DNA of 64,000 bases, taken from NCBI RefSeq assembly GCF_943734655.1, contig NC_071353.1:140033907-140097906 (forward strand), in the 5' to 3' direction. The notes beneath the pieces are model-generated. The model ran no database searches. It saw only the letters and a program-made list of their open reading frames with translations, and was not told the DNA's origin. Below are positions 12,911-23,740 of the stretch, piece by piece (the stretch's first letter is position 1; each line of letters starts with the position of its first letter). A program made the translations under genes and the position numbers. This DNA is from Sabethes cyaneus (Eukaryota > Arthropoda > Insecta > Diptera > Culicidae).

Positions 12911-13140
12911 TATTTTTGCGATAAGTAATAATAGATTCGCCATCCTACGATTAATCGATTTTCCAGGCCAAAATACTCTTCTGAAAGGTCAGGTGCCCCA
13001 CCCTTTGCCTATGTTTGGGTACGATAGACGGTACAAAACTTTATGAGATTTTAGGGCCCTTCGTGCTAAGGATCAAAATTTTTCGAGACTGTCATCGACA
13101 AATTTGTGTTTTTAACATTTATTACTTCATTTATTACTCA

Positions 13141-14291
13141 CTAGCTAACCCGATAAACTTCGTATTGCCACAAATTAACCTGTGTTGTACATAAATCATG
13201 CCTTAAACCTTAAATGCTATTTTGGCAAAATATATAGCTACTTTACTGATAACCTTCTTATAGTGCTGACAACGCTAATTTACAGCAAATTACCGACACG
13301 AAAAATTTGAATACAATTTTGGATGCCAATTTACAACACCTATGCAGTCAAAGAGAAATATACAAAAACGTGCAGTATAAAATGCCCGATATGCTGATTT
13401 GCTGCTTATGTTAATGCTTATTAGTTACCAGGAATGGGTAGTTTAATATACAAATTTGCAATTTTTCCTCACAGTAAAATAGAAAACAGCTCCCCTGTCC
13501 CCTCATTGCATAGCCAGAAAGCGGATAGTAATATTCGCCATGATTGTACAACATTTCGCTGAATATCATTTTGCGAAAAACCTTAAGCAGAATGTACCAT
13601 TTCACGGAAAACTTTTTTGTTCCATTTGCTTGATTAGTTCTCGAGATAAGCGGAAATTTGCATTTCATTTGTATGGAAGTCCACCCTCTTAAAGGGAAGA
13701 TGGGTCATAACTCGCTTTCTAAAGAGGAGAGGGGTCTCAATTTACCATAGAATAAATTATTATCACCAAAAATACCCACATGTCAAATTTTGTTCTATTT
13801 ATTTGATTAGTTCTCGAGTTATGCAGAAATTTGTGTTTCATTTGTATGGGAGCCCCCCATCATAGTGGGGGAGGGATCTCTAACCATCACTAAACCCTTT
13901 CCTGGTCCCAGAAACCTCTACATGCAAATTTTCACGCTAATACGGGCAGACAGACAGAAATCTATTTTTATAGGTATAGATTTGTATGGGAGCCCCCTCT
14001 CTTAGTAGGGGGAGGGGTCTCTAACCATCACAAGAACCTTCCCTGGCACCAAAAACCTCTAAATGCAAATTTTCACGCCGATTGGTTCAGTAGTTTTCGA
14101 TTCTATAAGGAACATACGGGCAGACAGACAGAAATCCATTTTTATAGGCATAGATTTGTATGGGAGCCCCCCCCTCTTAGTGGGTGGAGGGATCTCTAAC
14201 CATCATAAGAACCTTTTCTGGCCCCAAAAACCCCTATATGCCAATTTTCACGCCGATCGGTTCAGTAGTTTTTGATTCTATAAGGAACATA
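13141..14291 (+). repeat. Dispersed tandem repeat D, left part
   Basis: It begins with CTAGCTAACCCGATAAACTT. From about 13640 it consists of tandem units of roughly 140-175 bp carrying CATTTGCTTGATTAGTTCT, TTGTATGGGAGCCCCC and, in the later units, the ACAGACAGAAATC segment ending TATAGGTATAGATT (ends near 13982 and 14155). Related blocks occur at 20335-20900, 53220-53852 and 58680-59045. The last unit is broken at 14291 by the transposon that follows. Confidence 0.8.
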
Positions 14292-15392
14292 GGTGACATC
14301 CATTTAGTACGTCACGCAAATTTTGACCAAAATCAAACCCCCCCCCTCCCCCCCTTGTCACATTTCGTCACACATTCATGGCCCCCCCCTGAGAAAGTAC
14401 GTCACGTCATGCCAACCCCCCCCCCCCCCCTTCACAACAAAAAAATTAAATATTCATGCCAACCTTTTTATGTAAAGCTATCAAATGAATTTCAGCGAAT
14501 AAAAAAGGAAAATTTTCGTGCTTTTAAGTCATCGATTCACGGATTTTGAAGATGATCTTCAATTGCTGCAATCGGATACGCTTCAGAAGTCGCTGATGTG
14601 TCGTCGATTAATGTTTTGCGCATATCCACGCCCTTTACATTCATCCATTCAAATTCGTCTGATCTAGTTGAAAGAATCAGGACTTCCTGCTGACGTCTTG
14701 CAGCAACACGCCTTGTAAGAACTTTTTTGACGGATTTTGTCATTTTGTGTATTCATTCAATCGTGCAATCATTCAACATTACCTTAGATGCGAAATTTAA
14801 TCCGCAAGTAGCTTAAACTCTATCCTTCAGAGAGCTTTTGAGTGAGGGGCAATATAATCTATACCGAAAAACCTTAAAACAGCCGTGGAACTTCGGTATG
14901 ATTTTTTCTTCATCGATTGAGTTCAGCACGAATATCAAGGGAAAACATTGCCATGGGTCTCTGGAAGCATCCCGTAACCCTTCAGGAGTTTGTGCGACTG
15001 CTATTTGCGGTTGCAAAAATCTTTTAGGCAGGACGGTACTCAAGCAGCTCGTCAGCGGTGTACTGCATATTCTGTAAAGCCTTAATGAAGAGTTCATACT
15101 ACATAGAATAAATAAGTCCTATTCACACATATATGTTAAAAAAAGTTTTCATTCAAAAAATTTGACTATTTGTTTTAAAATCCATCCGTACGTTAATTTT
15201 ATAGAAGCCTTCAATAGTTGTATCTTAAAATGAAGGCTAAATTATAATGTCCCGAATAAATTTTCCATTTGATTTTTTTTTCTTGTGACGTCACCTAACT
15301 TCAAGCCCCCCCTCCCCCCTACGTCACAAATCGTCACGATTAGGTCAACCCCCCCTCCCCCCTATAAGCGTGACGTACTTTATGGATGCCCC
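14292..15392. mobile_element. 1.1-kb terminal-inverted-repeat DNA transposon, non-autonomous
   Basis: The left end (GACATCCATTTAGTACGTCA at 14295) is the inverted counterpart of the right end, where the - strand reads GGGGCATCCATAAAGTACGT. C-rich runs follow inside both ends. The element sits within a unit of repeat D, and the direct repeat CATA flanks it (14288-14291 and 15393-15396), as expected of a 4-bp target duplication. A 3-bp ATA duplication is also possible. Internal open frames of 60-90 codons on both strands show no transposase motif. I cannot assign a superfamily with confidence. Confidence 0.8.
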
Positions 15393-15606
15393 CATAGAGC
15401 AGACAGAAACCCATTTTTATAGGCATAGATTTGCATGGGAGCCCCCCCTCTTAGTGGGGCGAGGGGTCTTTTGCCATCGAGAGAACCTTCCCTAGCACCA
15501 AAAACCCCTACATTCAAATTTTCACGTCGATCGGTTCAGTAGTTTTTGATTCTAATAGGAACATACGGACAGACAGACAGAAATCCATTTTTATAGGTAT
15601 AGATTA
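15393..15606 (+). repeat. Dispersed tandem repeat D, right part
   Basis: The broken D unit resumes directly after the transposon with GAGCAGACAGAAACCC and one further unit of about 175 bp follows, ending in TATAGGTATAGATTAATT. Removing the transposon and one copy of CATA restores the unit spacing. Confidence 0.8.
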
Positions 15607-15913
15607 ATTACTGCACCTCAGCCAAGCAGAATTTGAAAAAGTGATGTATGAAACACTAGTAGAATTAGTTATAATCTACAATATTGCTGAAGTAAGCATT
15701 GATATGCTTTTTGTATTTATGGCACTATAAGGCAGCTACCCTGTTGGTTGCTAAAAGAGCACTCTTTTTACTATCAACGGCATTGCATCCCTACAGCGGA
15801 GTAAATGCTGAAGATAAAACATTACTATCTTTAGAATTAATTGTAGATAAACTAGTTCTACAAATGCTCCATACAGCACTTTTGCCAATTCTGCTTCACT
15901 GAGGTTCAGTAAT
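15607..15913. mobile_element. Foldback MITE with about 75-bp arms
   Basis: The left arm starting ATTACTGCACCTCAGCCAAG and the complement of the right arm (ATTACTGAACCTCAGTGAAG) match over about 75 bases with scattered differences. The element would fold into one long hairpin with a short centre. It lies immediately against the end of repeat D. It has no coding capacity. Confidence 0.75.
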
Positions 15914-16040
15914 CAAAAAAGCAAAATCATTTGACAAACAGCAACCTGATTTTTGTCACAGTGCTCGACACTAACTGTTGAAATTGACTGAAAGTGACAG
16001 CCTTGCGCATGAAGGTGAATAAAAAACAAATTCAGCGCAT

Positions 16041-16450
16041 GCAGTTTTACCACTGGTAGTATTCTTTAATCTGTTAGCCTATGGACATGACTACTGAACT
16101 GCTGACAATGTTTGTCTTACTCAGGTTTTTACCCTTCAAAACAGTTCATTCATGAATTGCAGTGCCCAACGATTGCTCCACTAACCTGTCAGTCATTTTC
16201 TTGCTGCTGACTGATATTTTAGCTCTCCAAGTTCTGCCTGCTTTTTGAAATCAACCGAAACCGGGCTGAAGGAAATTAATTGAAGCTTCTGAGCAATGTT
16301 TACGTTTCTTGTAATGTTGTAATTTCGTTTCCCGTTATCGGCAGTTCAAAATGAATGAATGATTCTCATTTGATATTCATTCACTATTGTCGAGAATGAA
16401 TGAATGTAAAGAACAACACAAACATGAACGCAGATGATTCGCTCGAATCG
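16041..16450 (+). repeat. Dispersed repeat Q, copy 1
   Basis: About 410 bp match the complement of 26128-26541 from CAGTTTTACC through GATTCGCTCGAATCG, including GGACATGACTACTGAACTGC and the CTATTGTCGAGAATGAATG segment. Small indels separate the copies. I see no terminal inverted repeat and no open frame, so the family type is undetermined. Confidence 0.8.
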
Positions 16451-19379
16451 CTGAGATCATTTCATCTTCACCAGAAACAGCAAAGAATGAGCAGTATATT
16501 GCATCGATTCAGGCGTATTGCATGAATTGAATATGAGATTTCTAAGCACTACTCCTTATTACTATCATTAGTAAAGACTTTAAAAATCAAGCGAGTGGAA
16601 AGGAAGCTGTTGATCCTAGTCAAGATTGGTGCCACCATAGAAATCTTGACAGTTGACAACTAAGAACGTCTTAGAATAATCCAACGTTGTTGCTTGAGAA
16701 GTAGGCATACTCTATTGGAATTCGTGGTTAGGACTGCCCAGTTAGCTTCAAGGTACGATACTATACTTGTTGGAGTTCGACAGACACTGATCAAACATCA
16801 AACCGGCAAGTTGGAGGCAAAATATATAATGCGTTGCACAGGGTCTCAGTGTTTGATTATGTAATTTCGCTCTTAATTTTACACAAGATATTGAGAGTTG
16901 TTCGCCTCAAAACGCTGTATCTCGGAATCGGCGCAAATTCCTTGGTTGTGATTTTCACGCAAAAAAACAGACTGTGCTGTATACAGTCTACCTTGTGGTA
17001 CTAAGTGCTTAGTGGTACAACGACAATAGCGTCACTGCGGTTTCCAACAAGCGGAACTATGGCGGATTTCGACATACTGGTCGATTGTGATTGGTCAACG
17101 AAGTAAAAGAGGGTGGAAATTGGCTGTTATACTAGTGAAAAAACAGCTGGCGTAAAGGATGACGGGCTACGTTCGATAGCCGCGAAAATCAGACACCTAA
17201 AAATAAATGGTGTGTAAATAAATATTAAAACATACTCCGACTGAATACGATTTTTTTCACGAAGATCTAGAACATTTATAATCCACCAGTATCCATTTAC
17301 TTTTCCAACGATTCGAATACCAAATTGAAAATTCTGACTGGCGTCTATTTTTTGCGACTAAAATTGTAATTCAATTCTCTCACAGCTAGACAAACAACAA
17401 TTCGATGGGCCAGTCCATGCGAGACTGCCAGAACTCCAGCAAACGATGGAATTTGGTTGACAATTTCCAGCGATCTGTGCCATGTCCTATTCTAACGAAT
17501 ATCGACATGCCATCATGCCGGAGCGATGTAGGCACTTCAGACAGAATAATTAATGAAAACAACAACAAAAAAACCTGGTTCGCTCTTCACTGGGTGTGTA
17601 TCGTCAGCTGTCAAGTTTGCTCTAATTGATGGCTGTCCTACTGGGTGGATTACAATTTGGAAGCATTATTTGTTTGCTTTTGGAGTCGCTTTCAGTCATT
17701 CGATTAATTGTACGTAATGCCGTTGCGTGTTTCGGTCGATGGGTGATTAAAAATGGAAGGGATAATACCTTTTACCTTTAAATCGGCAATAAGGTGCCCA
17801 TCGATTGATTGCTGTCTGGCTGGCGTCAATTATATCCGAGAACCATGCACACTTGAATCACGAGTGACATTTCCAAACAACTGCTGTCTGGCATTAATAA
17901 ACAATTTAAAAAATTGTAATACGATGTTTCGATGGGTTTTTAATTCCAAATAAAAATCACCCAAGCACGTAAAAACTCAATAAATCAGTAAAAAAGATTT
18001 CATTTTTAAATCGTTATCATTAGTGCAAATTGAAGCAGATTATCCCCATTTCGATGTAATGAGATTTTTTTCAACGAACAACGAACGAAACAAACGAAAA
18101 ACTACTCTCATTAAGCCTACAATTACATACACTTAATGCAACCTTAACAGCTATCGCGCGTTTCCATTGTTGTCCCGGGATCCCAGCTGGGGAGAGCTTT
18201 TCCATCCCCATAACCGGTAATGTACACCGTAAATTCGGTACTATCTCCCGGGTGCACACAAGTTGCTCCGAATCACTTTCAACACTACCCCCGGCACCAT
18301 TAGCACTGGCACTTAGGGGCTAAATTTATACGTGCTCTTCTCGGTAGTGAGCTTTGAGCTGCTGAGCTCGCAGCTCCGATGATGGGAAGGAAGCTCATCT
18401 TAGAAAGTAAATTTATGTACTGCCAGTCCTCCGCGTCCTCCTTCTCCGAAGCGTTCGTTCCACCCACGGGAGATGTTTACGCTTGATTCCTGGTGCGATG
18501 CGGTTGCGTCACTGCCGAAGGAATATACCGACCGACCGACATCTTGCGGCTCTAAGTGAAAATCGATGGGAAAATTATTGAATCTTATGGCAGCTCTTTT
18601 CACCAGCTGCCATTAGCAGCACATCGGAGGTAAAAATCGCTCATTTTTCCCATTAGGTGCGGAAGAACTCGATCATCTACCGGCTGGCTGGTCCGGGGCT
18701 ACTTGCCGTTCGATTTCGTGCATCAGCATAAAAATCAGTTCATCTGGTTAGGATTCGCTGCTCAAGTGCTCGGCAAACGAGGTAAGCACATCCGCACACC
18801 GTCGTCCGCACTAGGTTCGCTTGTGTGGTCTTTGAGCGGTACGAGAAGATGTGCTTTGATACGGTGATGAAGCGGGGGGGTGTTGCGGTAGGTAATCCGT
18901 TTTCTGACCAAAAAATTGATGTTTGATTAGATACCGCTTGCCAGTTTTGCCAACTTGTAGTACCTACGTAGAAGCTACGTAGTATGACGCAAACTTTTTA
19001 CTGTGAAATAATTTTCGTGGTTGGATGATTGCAGCAAACGGACAGGATGGAAATGAAACATGATTGAATAATATCAAGACGATCAGTTTGCTTGTATTTG
19101 GTTCACTTATTGGTGGTCGACAAATTTTCTGTAGACCTTGTTTCTCCTAATCAGTTCTCTGTACGTTGTTGTGACTGTTTGTAAACATCTTGAAATTTAT
19201 TGCTGGATAAATTATACTAGAAAGGTGGTGAAAAGTGTTTCCGCCTACTGCAATGGTCGGTGCTTCCGTAGGCGAGCCGCCGCAAGTGTTTTGCGCTCTG
19301 AATCATCGCTTTTGTAGATGATTGTCTATCAGAATCTTGTTTGAAAACACCGATCCACACTGGTTCTTCATAATTGAAG
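16451..19379. other. Mostly unique non-coding DNA
   Basis: No gene can be supported. A 126-bp open stretch at 18656-18781 is bounded by CCCATTAG and by GAG|GTAAGC and could be read as an exon, but it matches no family I recognise. Other short open frames (17405-17629, 17753-17953, 18071-18259) show no domain. Confidence 0.5.
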
Positions 19380-19850
19380 GTGTATTATGAAACAAGAAAA
19401 GTGATTGGTGAGTAATGAGTGGTGAGAAATGAATGGAAGTGAGTAGTGGGAAGTTTGTAGTGAGAAATGAGTTGTGAGAAATGAGTAGTGAGAAATGAAT
19501 AGCGAGATATGATAGATCAGAACTGAGTGGTGAGTATTGAAAAATAAGCGGTGAAAAAATAAGTGATGAGAATTGAGAGCTGAGAAATGAGTGGCGAGAA
19601 ATAAGTGATGAGAAACGAGTAGTAAGAAGTGTGTAATGAGCAATGAATAGAGTGTAGTGAGTAGGGAGTAGTGAGTGGTTGGTGAGTGGTGAGTAGTGAG
19701 TAGTAACTAGTGAGTAGTGCGTAGAGAATAGTGACTAGTGAATAATGAGTGTTGAGTATTGAGTAGTGAGTAGTGAATAGCGATTAGTGAGTGTTGAGTA
19801 GTGCGTAGAGCGTAGTGTGTAGTGAGTGGTGAGTAGTGAGTAATGTAAAA
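19380..19850. repeat. 7/14-bp satellite, GAGTAGT type
   Basis: The first half is made of 14-bp dimers near GAGAAATGAGTAGT and the second half of 7-bp units near GAGTAGT. The same satellite resumes at 21240-21540 beyond the histone-bearing element, and a related array lies at 50265-50520. Confidence 0.9.
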
Positions 19851-19884
19851 TTTATTGTGTTTGCTTATATTACCACAAAAACTA

Positions 19885-21017
19885 CAAGGTATACAGCCCT
19901 AAGGGTTGCACGAAAGGGTGACGTAGGACTATAAGGTTGAAATGGTAATGAATCACCAGCCCACAGATGATTGTTTTGAATATGATTATGGGTAGTTTGA
20001 TATGTTTCAATAATCTTACTTTAACTCGCTTGTGGCCTTTAAAAGGGCCATTGGTTACATACAACATTAAAGCCAAAGCACGTTCATCGCAAATATGACG
20101 TGCCATTCGAATGTCCTTCTCTTTTGACATGAATGGCAATAAGCACGCAAGTTAGCTGCGTCGATTCACTGTTATTTGCTCCGAGAAGATTTTATTAGTT
20201 TATTTTCACAGCTTACCGCTTGTTACATAGCAGAAAATATGGCTCATACGCAAAAATTTCTGTTTTATTATTTGTTATTTCTGTCCTTATCCTCGAACCA
20301 TCATAAAATAAATTCATGCCTACAATAACTGCCCCATGCTAAATTTGGTTCCATTTGCTTGATTGGTTCTCGAGATGAGGAAATTTGTGTTTCACTTGTA
20401 TGGGAGCCCTCCCTTTTAGAAGGGGAAGGGGTCTCAGTATGCCATAGAAAAAAATCTTACCTCTAAAAACCCCACATGCCAAATTTGGTTCCTTTGGCTT
20501 GATTAGTTCTCGAGTTATGAGGAAATTTGTATATTATTTGTATGGGAGCCCCCCTCTTAATGAGGGGAGGTGTCTCAATTCACCATAGAAAAAATTCTTG
20601 CCTTCTGAAACCATCACATGCCAAATTTGGTTCCATTTGCTTGATTAGTTCTAAAGTTATTAGAAAATTTGTATTTTATTTGTGTGGGAGCCCCCCCCCC
20701 CCTCTTAGAAAAGGAAAAGGTCTCAGTACACCATAGAAAAAAATCCTACCTTCCGAAGCCTCCACATGCCAAATTTGGTTCAAATTGCTTGATTAGTTCT
20801 ACGCCCTCCTTAAAATTGGTCTCTAACCCCTTTACCCCCATAAAATTGCTGGCCATTTTATCTATCCAACGACATATAAATTGTTCAGTTTCATACAATA
20901 GTTTAGTAGTTATTAGCATTTGAAATCTTTCATTCAAACGTTACACTTCTATTTTCGTTTTCACAAAGTGCTACCCAGTCCCAGTATAGTAAACAAAGAC
21001 GTAGTCCTACGTCAAAA
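19885..21017 (-). mobile_element. Histone-bearing repeat element, copy 1
   Basis: The element is collinear with 58069-59261. On the + strand it starts near AAGGTATACAGCCCTAAGGG, with TGACGTAGGACTA at 19920, and ends with the near-palindrome GACGTAGTCCTACGTC at 20999-21014, so the two ends carry matching words in opposite orientation. Read on the - strand it has the palindrome, a 100-200 bp leader, about four tandem units of about 143 bp related to repeat D (20335-20900), a broken histone H3 tail (20076-20150), a histone-type 3' stem-loop (20034-20049) and the other end. It lies between two blocks of the GAGTAGT satellite. Confidence 0.7.
20034..20150 (-). pseudogene. Histone H3 C-terminal relic with 3' stem-loop, copy 1
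   Basis: On the - strand the sequence encodes MSKEKDIRMARHICDERA, which aligns with the end of histone H3 (MPKDIQLARRIRGERA) after allowing a two-codon insertion. Just upstream, AACTTGCGTGCTTATT resembles the NLCAI part of H3. The natural stop is lost (GCTTTGG). About 25-30 bases downstream comes GGCCCTTTTAAAGGCC followed by ACAAG, in the position of the histone mRNA stem-loop, with one mismatched pair. The N-terminal two thirds of H3 are absent. It cannot make a histone; it is a captured or inherited fragment. Confidence 0.65.
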
Positions 21018-21165
21018 ACTAGTGGGTTGCGACACATCTCTTATAAACTTACTATAAGTGGACGTTGCAATGCAATATGGCGCACCAAACGAAGTTGATA
21101 TTATTGCAGTTGCTTGTCAATAAATCTGTTAGAATTATGCTGCTATTAACCCATTATGACCCGGG
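21018..21165 (+). repeat. Dispersed repeat R, copy 1
   Basis: The segment around CATCTCTTATAAACTTACTA and the following TAAGTG matches 53955-54085 with small differences. It directly abuts the right end of the histone-bearing element. No coding capacity is seen. Confidence 0.65.
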
Positions 21166-21239
21166 TATACCTAAATTTGGACCAAATGAAATGGAACTGT
21201 GTAATCCATCATATTATCGCTCGAATGTGTCGGGTAGAA

Positions 21240-21540
21240 ATGAGTGGTAAGTATTGAGAAGTTTGTTGTGAAAAATGAGCGATAAGAAGCGTGTAATGAG
21301 CAATGAGTAGTGGGAAATGAGTAGCGCATATCAGATGAAGATGTGAAAAATGCGTGGTGAGGAATGAGTGAAGTAGTAAGAAGTGCGTAATGAGCAAAGA
21401 GTAGAGTGTAGTGAGCGGACAATAGTGAGTAGTAATAGTGTAGAAATCAGAATAGTGAGCAGTGCGTAGTGCTTAGTGAGTAGCGAATAGTGAGTATTGA
21501 GTAGTAAGTAGTAAAACACGAGTAGTGAGAAGTGAAAAGT
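21240..21540. repeat. 7/14-bp satellite, GAGTAGT type, second block
   Basis: The GAGTAGT/GAGAAAT units seen at 19380-19850 resume here, more degenerate, after the histone-bearing element and repeat R. Short - strand open frames rich in Leu, His, Thr and Ser are artefacts. Confidence 0.85.
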
Positions 21541-21689
21541 CGCTTTCGACCTTGTGTTAAGACCAATTGACCTATTATGCTTTTTGGCTGTATACGTTTC
21601 ATCCACTATGCCTCACATCTGTATGCTTTGTATCCTGTCCCAGCTCACCACTATGTGCACATGTGTGTCTTGCTTCCTTAGAACAAATT

Positions 21690-23335
21690 GCTTATGCTGT
21701 TAGAAACACACCTAACGAAGTCATCAACCTCAATGTCTTTCGTGTAACGGAGGAGATTGTGAAAACTGCCATCGGAAAATTAAAATATTCTTTAGTGGCT
21801 GGACTTGACGGTATTCCATCTTGCATCCTAAAAAGTGTTCTACTGTTCTCGCTAGACCTCTCTCACTGTTGTTCAATGCTTCAATTCAGCAGTGTAAGTT
21901 CCCTACTCTGTGGAAAGAATCAGTAATGTTCCCTGTGCACAAGAAGGGTGATAAGCGCAACGTTCAAAACTATGGAGGGATTACATCGTTATGCTCAAGT
22001 TCTAAAGTGCTCGAGATAAACGTGAACGACGCTTTGTTCGCTAGCTGTCAACACTACATTTCCTCAGACCAGCATGGTTTTTTTTCCAAAACGTTCAGAC
22101 TCCACGAATCTCGTCGATTTCGTCTCGTTCTGCCTGCGCAACATGAATGAAGGGGTGCAAATTGATGCAGTGTATACGGACCTGAAAACTGCGTTTGATC
22201 GGGTGGATCTCGGCATCCTCCTTGCTATGTTGGAGAAGCTGGGAGTTTCCGCACCGTTCTGCAAGTGGCTACATTCGTACCTAACACACCGTAGGCTAAG
22301 TGTGAAGATCGGATCAGAGTTTTCCGACACGTTCAACAACATCTCTGGCGTACCACAGGGGAGTAACCTTGGACCCTTGCTCTTTTCTCTTTTTATAAAC
22401 GAACTCTCAGCTCTTCTGCCACCAGGCTGTCGGTCTTTTTATGCCGACGATGTAAAAATCTTTAAAGTAATTAAAATGGACTCCGATTGCATTGAACTGC
22501 AACACCTTGTGGACAAATTTGAAGATTGGTGAATCTCAAAGTGCTTCGCCATCTCCTTTCATCGTAAAAATAAGCCCATAGCTTTTAGCTACAACATGGC
22601 AGGACATTTGTTGCAATGCGTCTGTCACATTCGTGATCTTGGTGTCGTCCAGGATAGCGCACTAACCTTCCGTATACACTACAACGACATTATCTCCAGA
22701 GCCAATAAGCAACTCGGATTTATTTTTAATATCGCCAAGGAGTTCCGTGACCCGTACTGTTTTCGATCTTTGTACTATGCACTTGTAAGGTCTGTTTTGG
22801 AGTTCGGATCAGTGTTATGGTGTCCATATCAACAAATTTGGATCACTAGAATCGAAGCAGTGCAGAAAAAATTTCTACGGTATGCTTTGCGCAGTCTTCC
22901 ATGTCGCGATCCCAGAAACCTTCCGCCATATGAGGAACGCTGCCGTCTGCTTAACTTGGAGGCTCTTGAAAGAAGACGTGCCAACGCTCAAGCCACGTTC
23001 CTGGCTAGATTGCTATTAGTAGCTATTGACAGCCCCGCTCTTCTGAGTCAACTGAATCTGTATGCTCCTGAATGACCCCTCAGAACTAGGTATTTCCTGC
23101 ACCTGCAGGGACGGTATGCAAACTACGGACAGTACGACCCTATCCGATTTATGGCAATGCGGTTCAACGAACTCTACGGTTGGTTCGATTTCAACATGAC
23201 GCCTAATAACTTTCAACTTTCTCATAGACGATAAATTTGTAATTGTACTATAGTATGTAGTTACTGTCATTTGAGTTTATATCATGAAGACCACCTTGTG
23301 TCCGATGACAAATAAACAAGACTCGTTCATTACAT
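21690..23335 (+). mobile_element. Non-LTR retrotransposon fragment, reverse transcriptase, broken
   Basis: This is the 3' half of a LINE. Motifs appear in family order: VAGLDGIPSCILK (about 21800), KESVMFPVHKKGDKRN (about 21930), VYTDLKTAFDRVD (about 22170), GVPQGSNLGPLLFSLFINEL (about 22350), the catalytic YADD box in FYADDVKIF (about 22440), then the C-terminal region with KKFLRYALRSLPCRDPRNLP (about 22870). The layout fits the Jockey/CR1/I group. Two frameshifts (near 21825 and 22075) and in-frame TGA codons at 22530 and 23073 break the frame, which otherwise runs to a TAA at about 23234. The endonuclease region is missing, and a short 3' tail ends near GACAAATAAACAAGACTC. It is 5'-truncated and inactive. 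Confidence 0.9.
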
Positions 23336-23740
23336 TTGGTAGTTGCTGTTCGTTATCTCGACGGTGAACAATTATGTTGCAAAAAACATGTGTAGTACCT
23401 AGAATATTTGTCATCTTTTTAAATTAAGTTAAGGACGCAATTCTCAGCGGCAGTTGAAATTTCAGTACTAGCCACGTGCGCGACGTTGCCAGACTTTGCT
23501 GTAGAAAAATCCGTAGTTTTATCATCTTTGTTTTTATCACCAAATTACGAATTATATTTTCATGTTAAAATTTGATTAAATCTCAAATCAAATTTGAGTT
23601 TAAATGGAAGTTTAACCGACATTTGCACTGAATTTAAAAGTTTATTAGTCTTTTCCTTCGTTAGTTTAGCTGAATAGAATGAAATAATTTCGATGTGTAC
23701 TTTTTCTAATATATTCTTGTTTATTTTTATATGGATGTGA
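23336..23740. other. AT-rich non-coding DNA
   Basis: Nothing recognisable lies between the LINE tail and the T-rich tract. Confidence 0.5.

Noticed and set aside
18656..18781. Possible exon between CCCATTAG and GAG|GTAAGC
   Set aside because: An open frame of 42 codons with splice-like ends is expected by chance in a window this size; no family resemblance.
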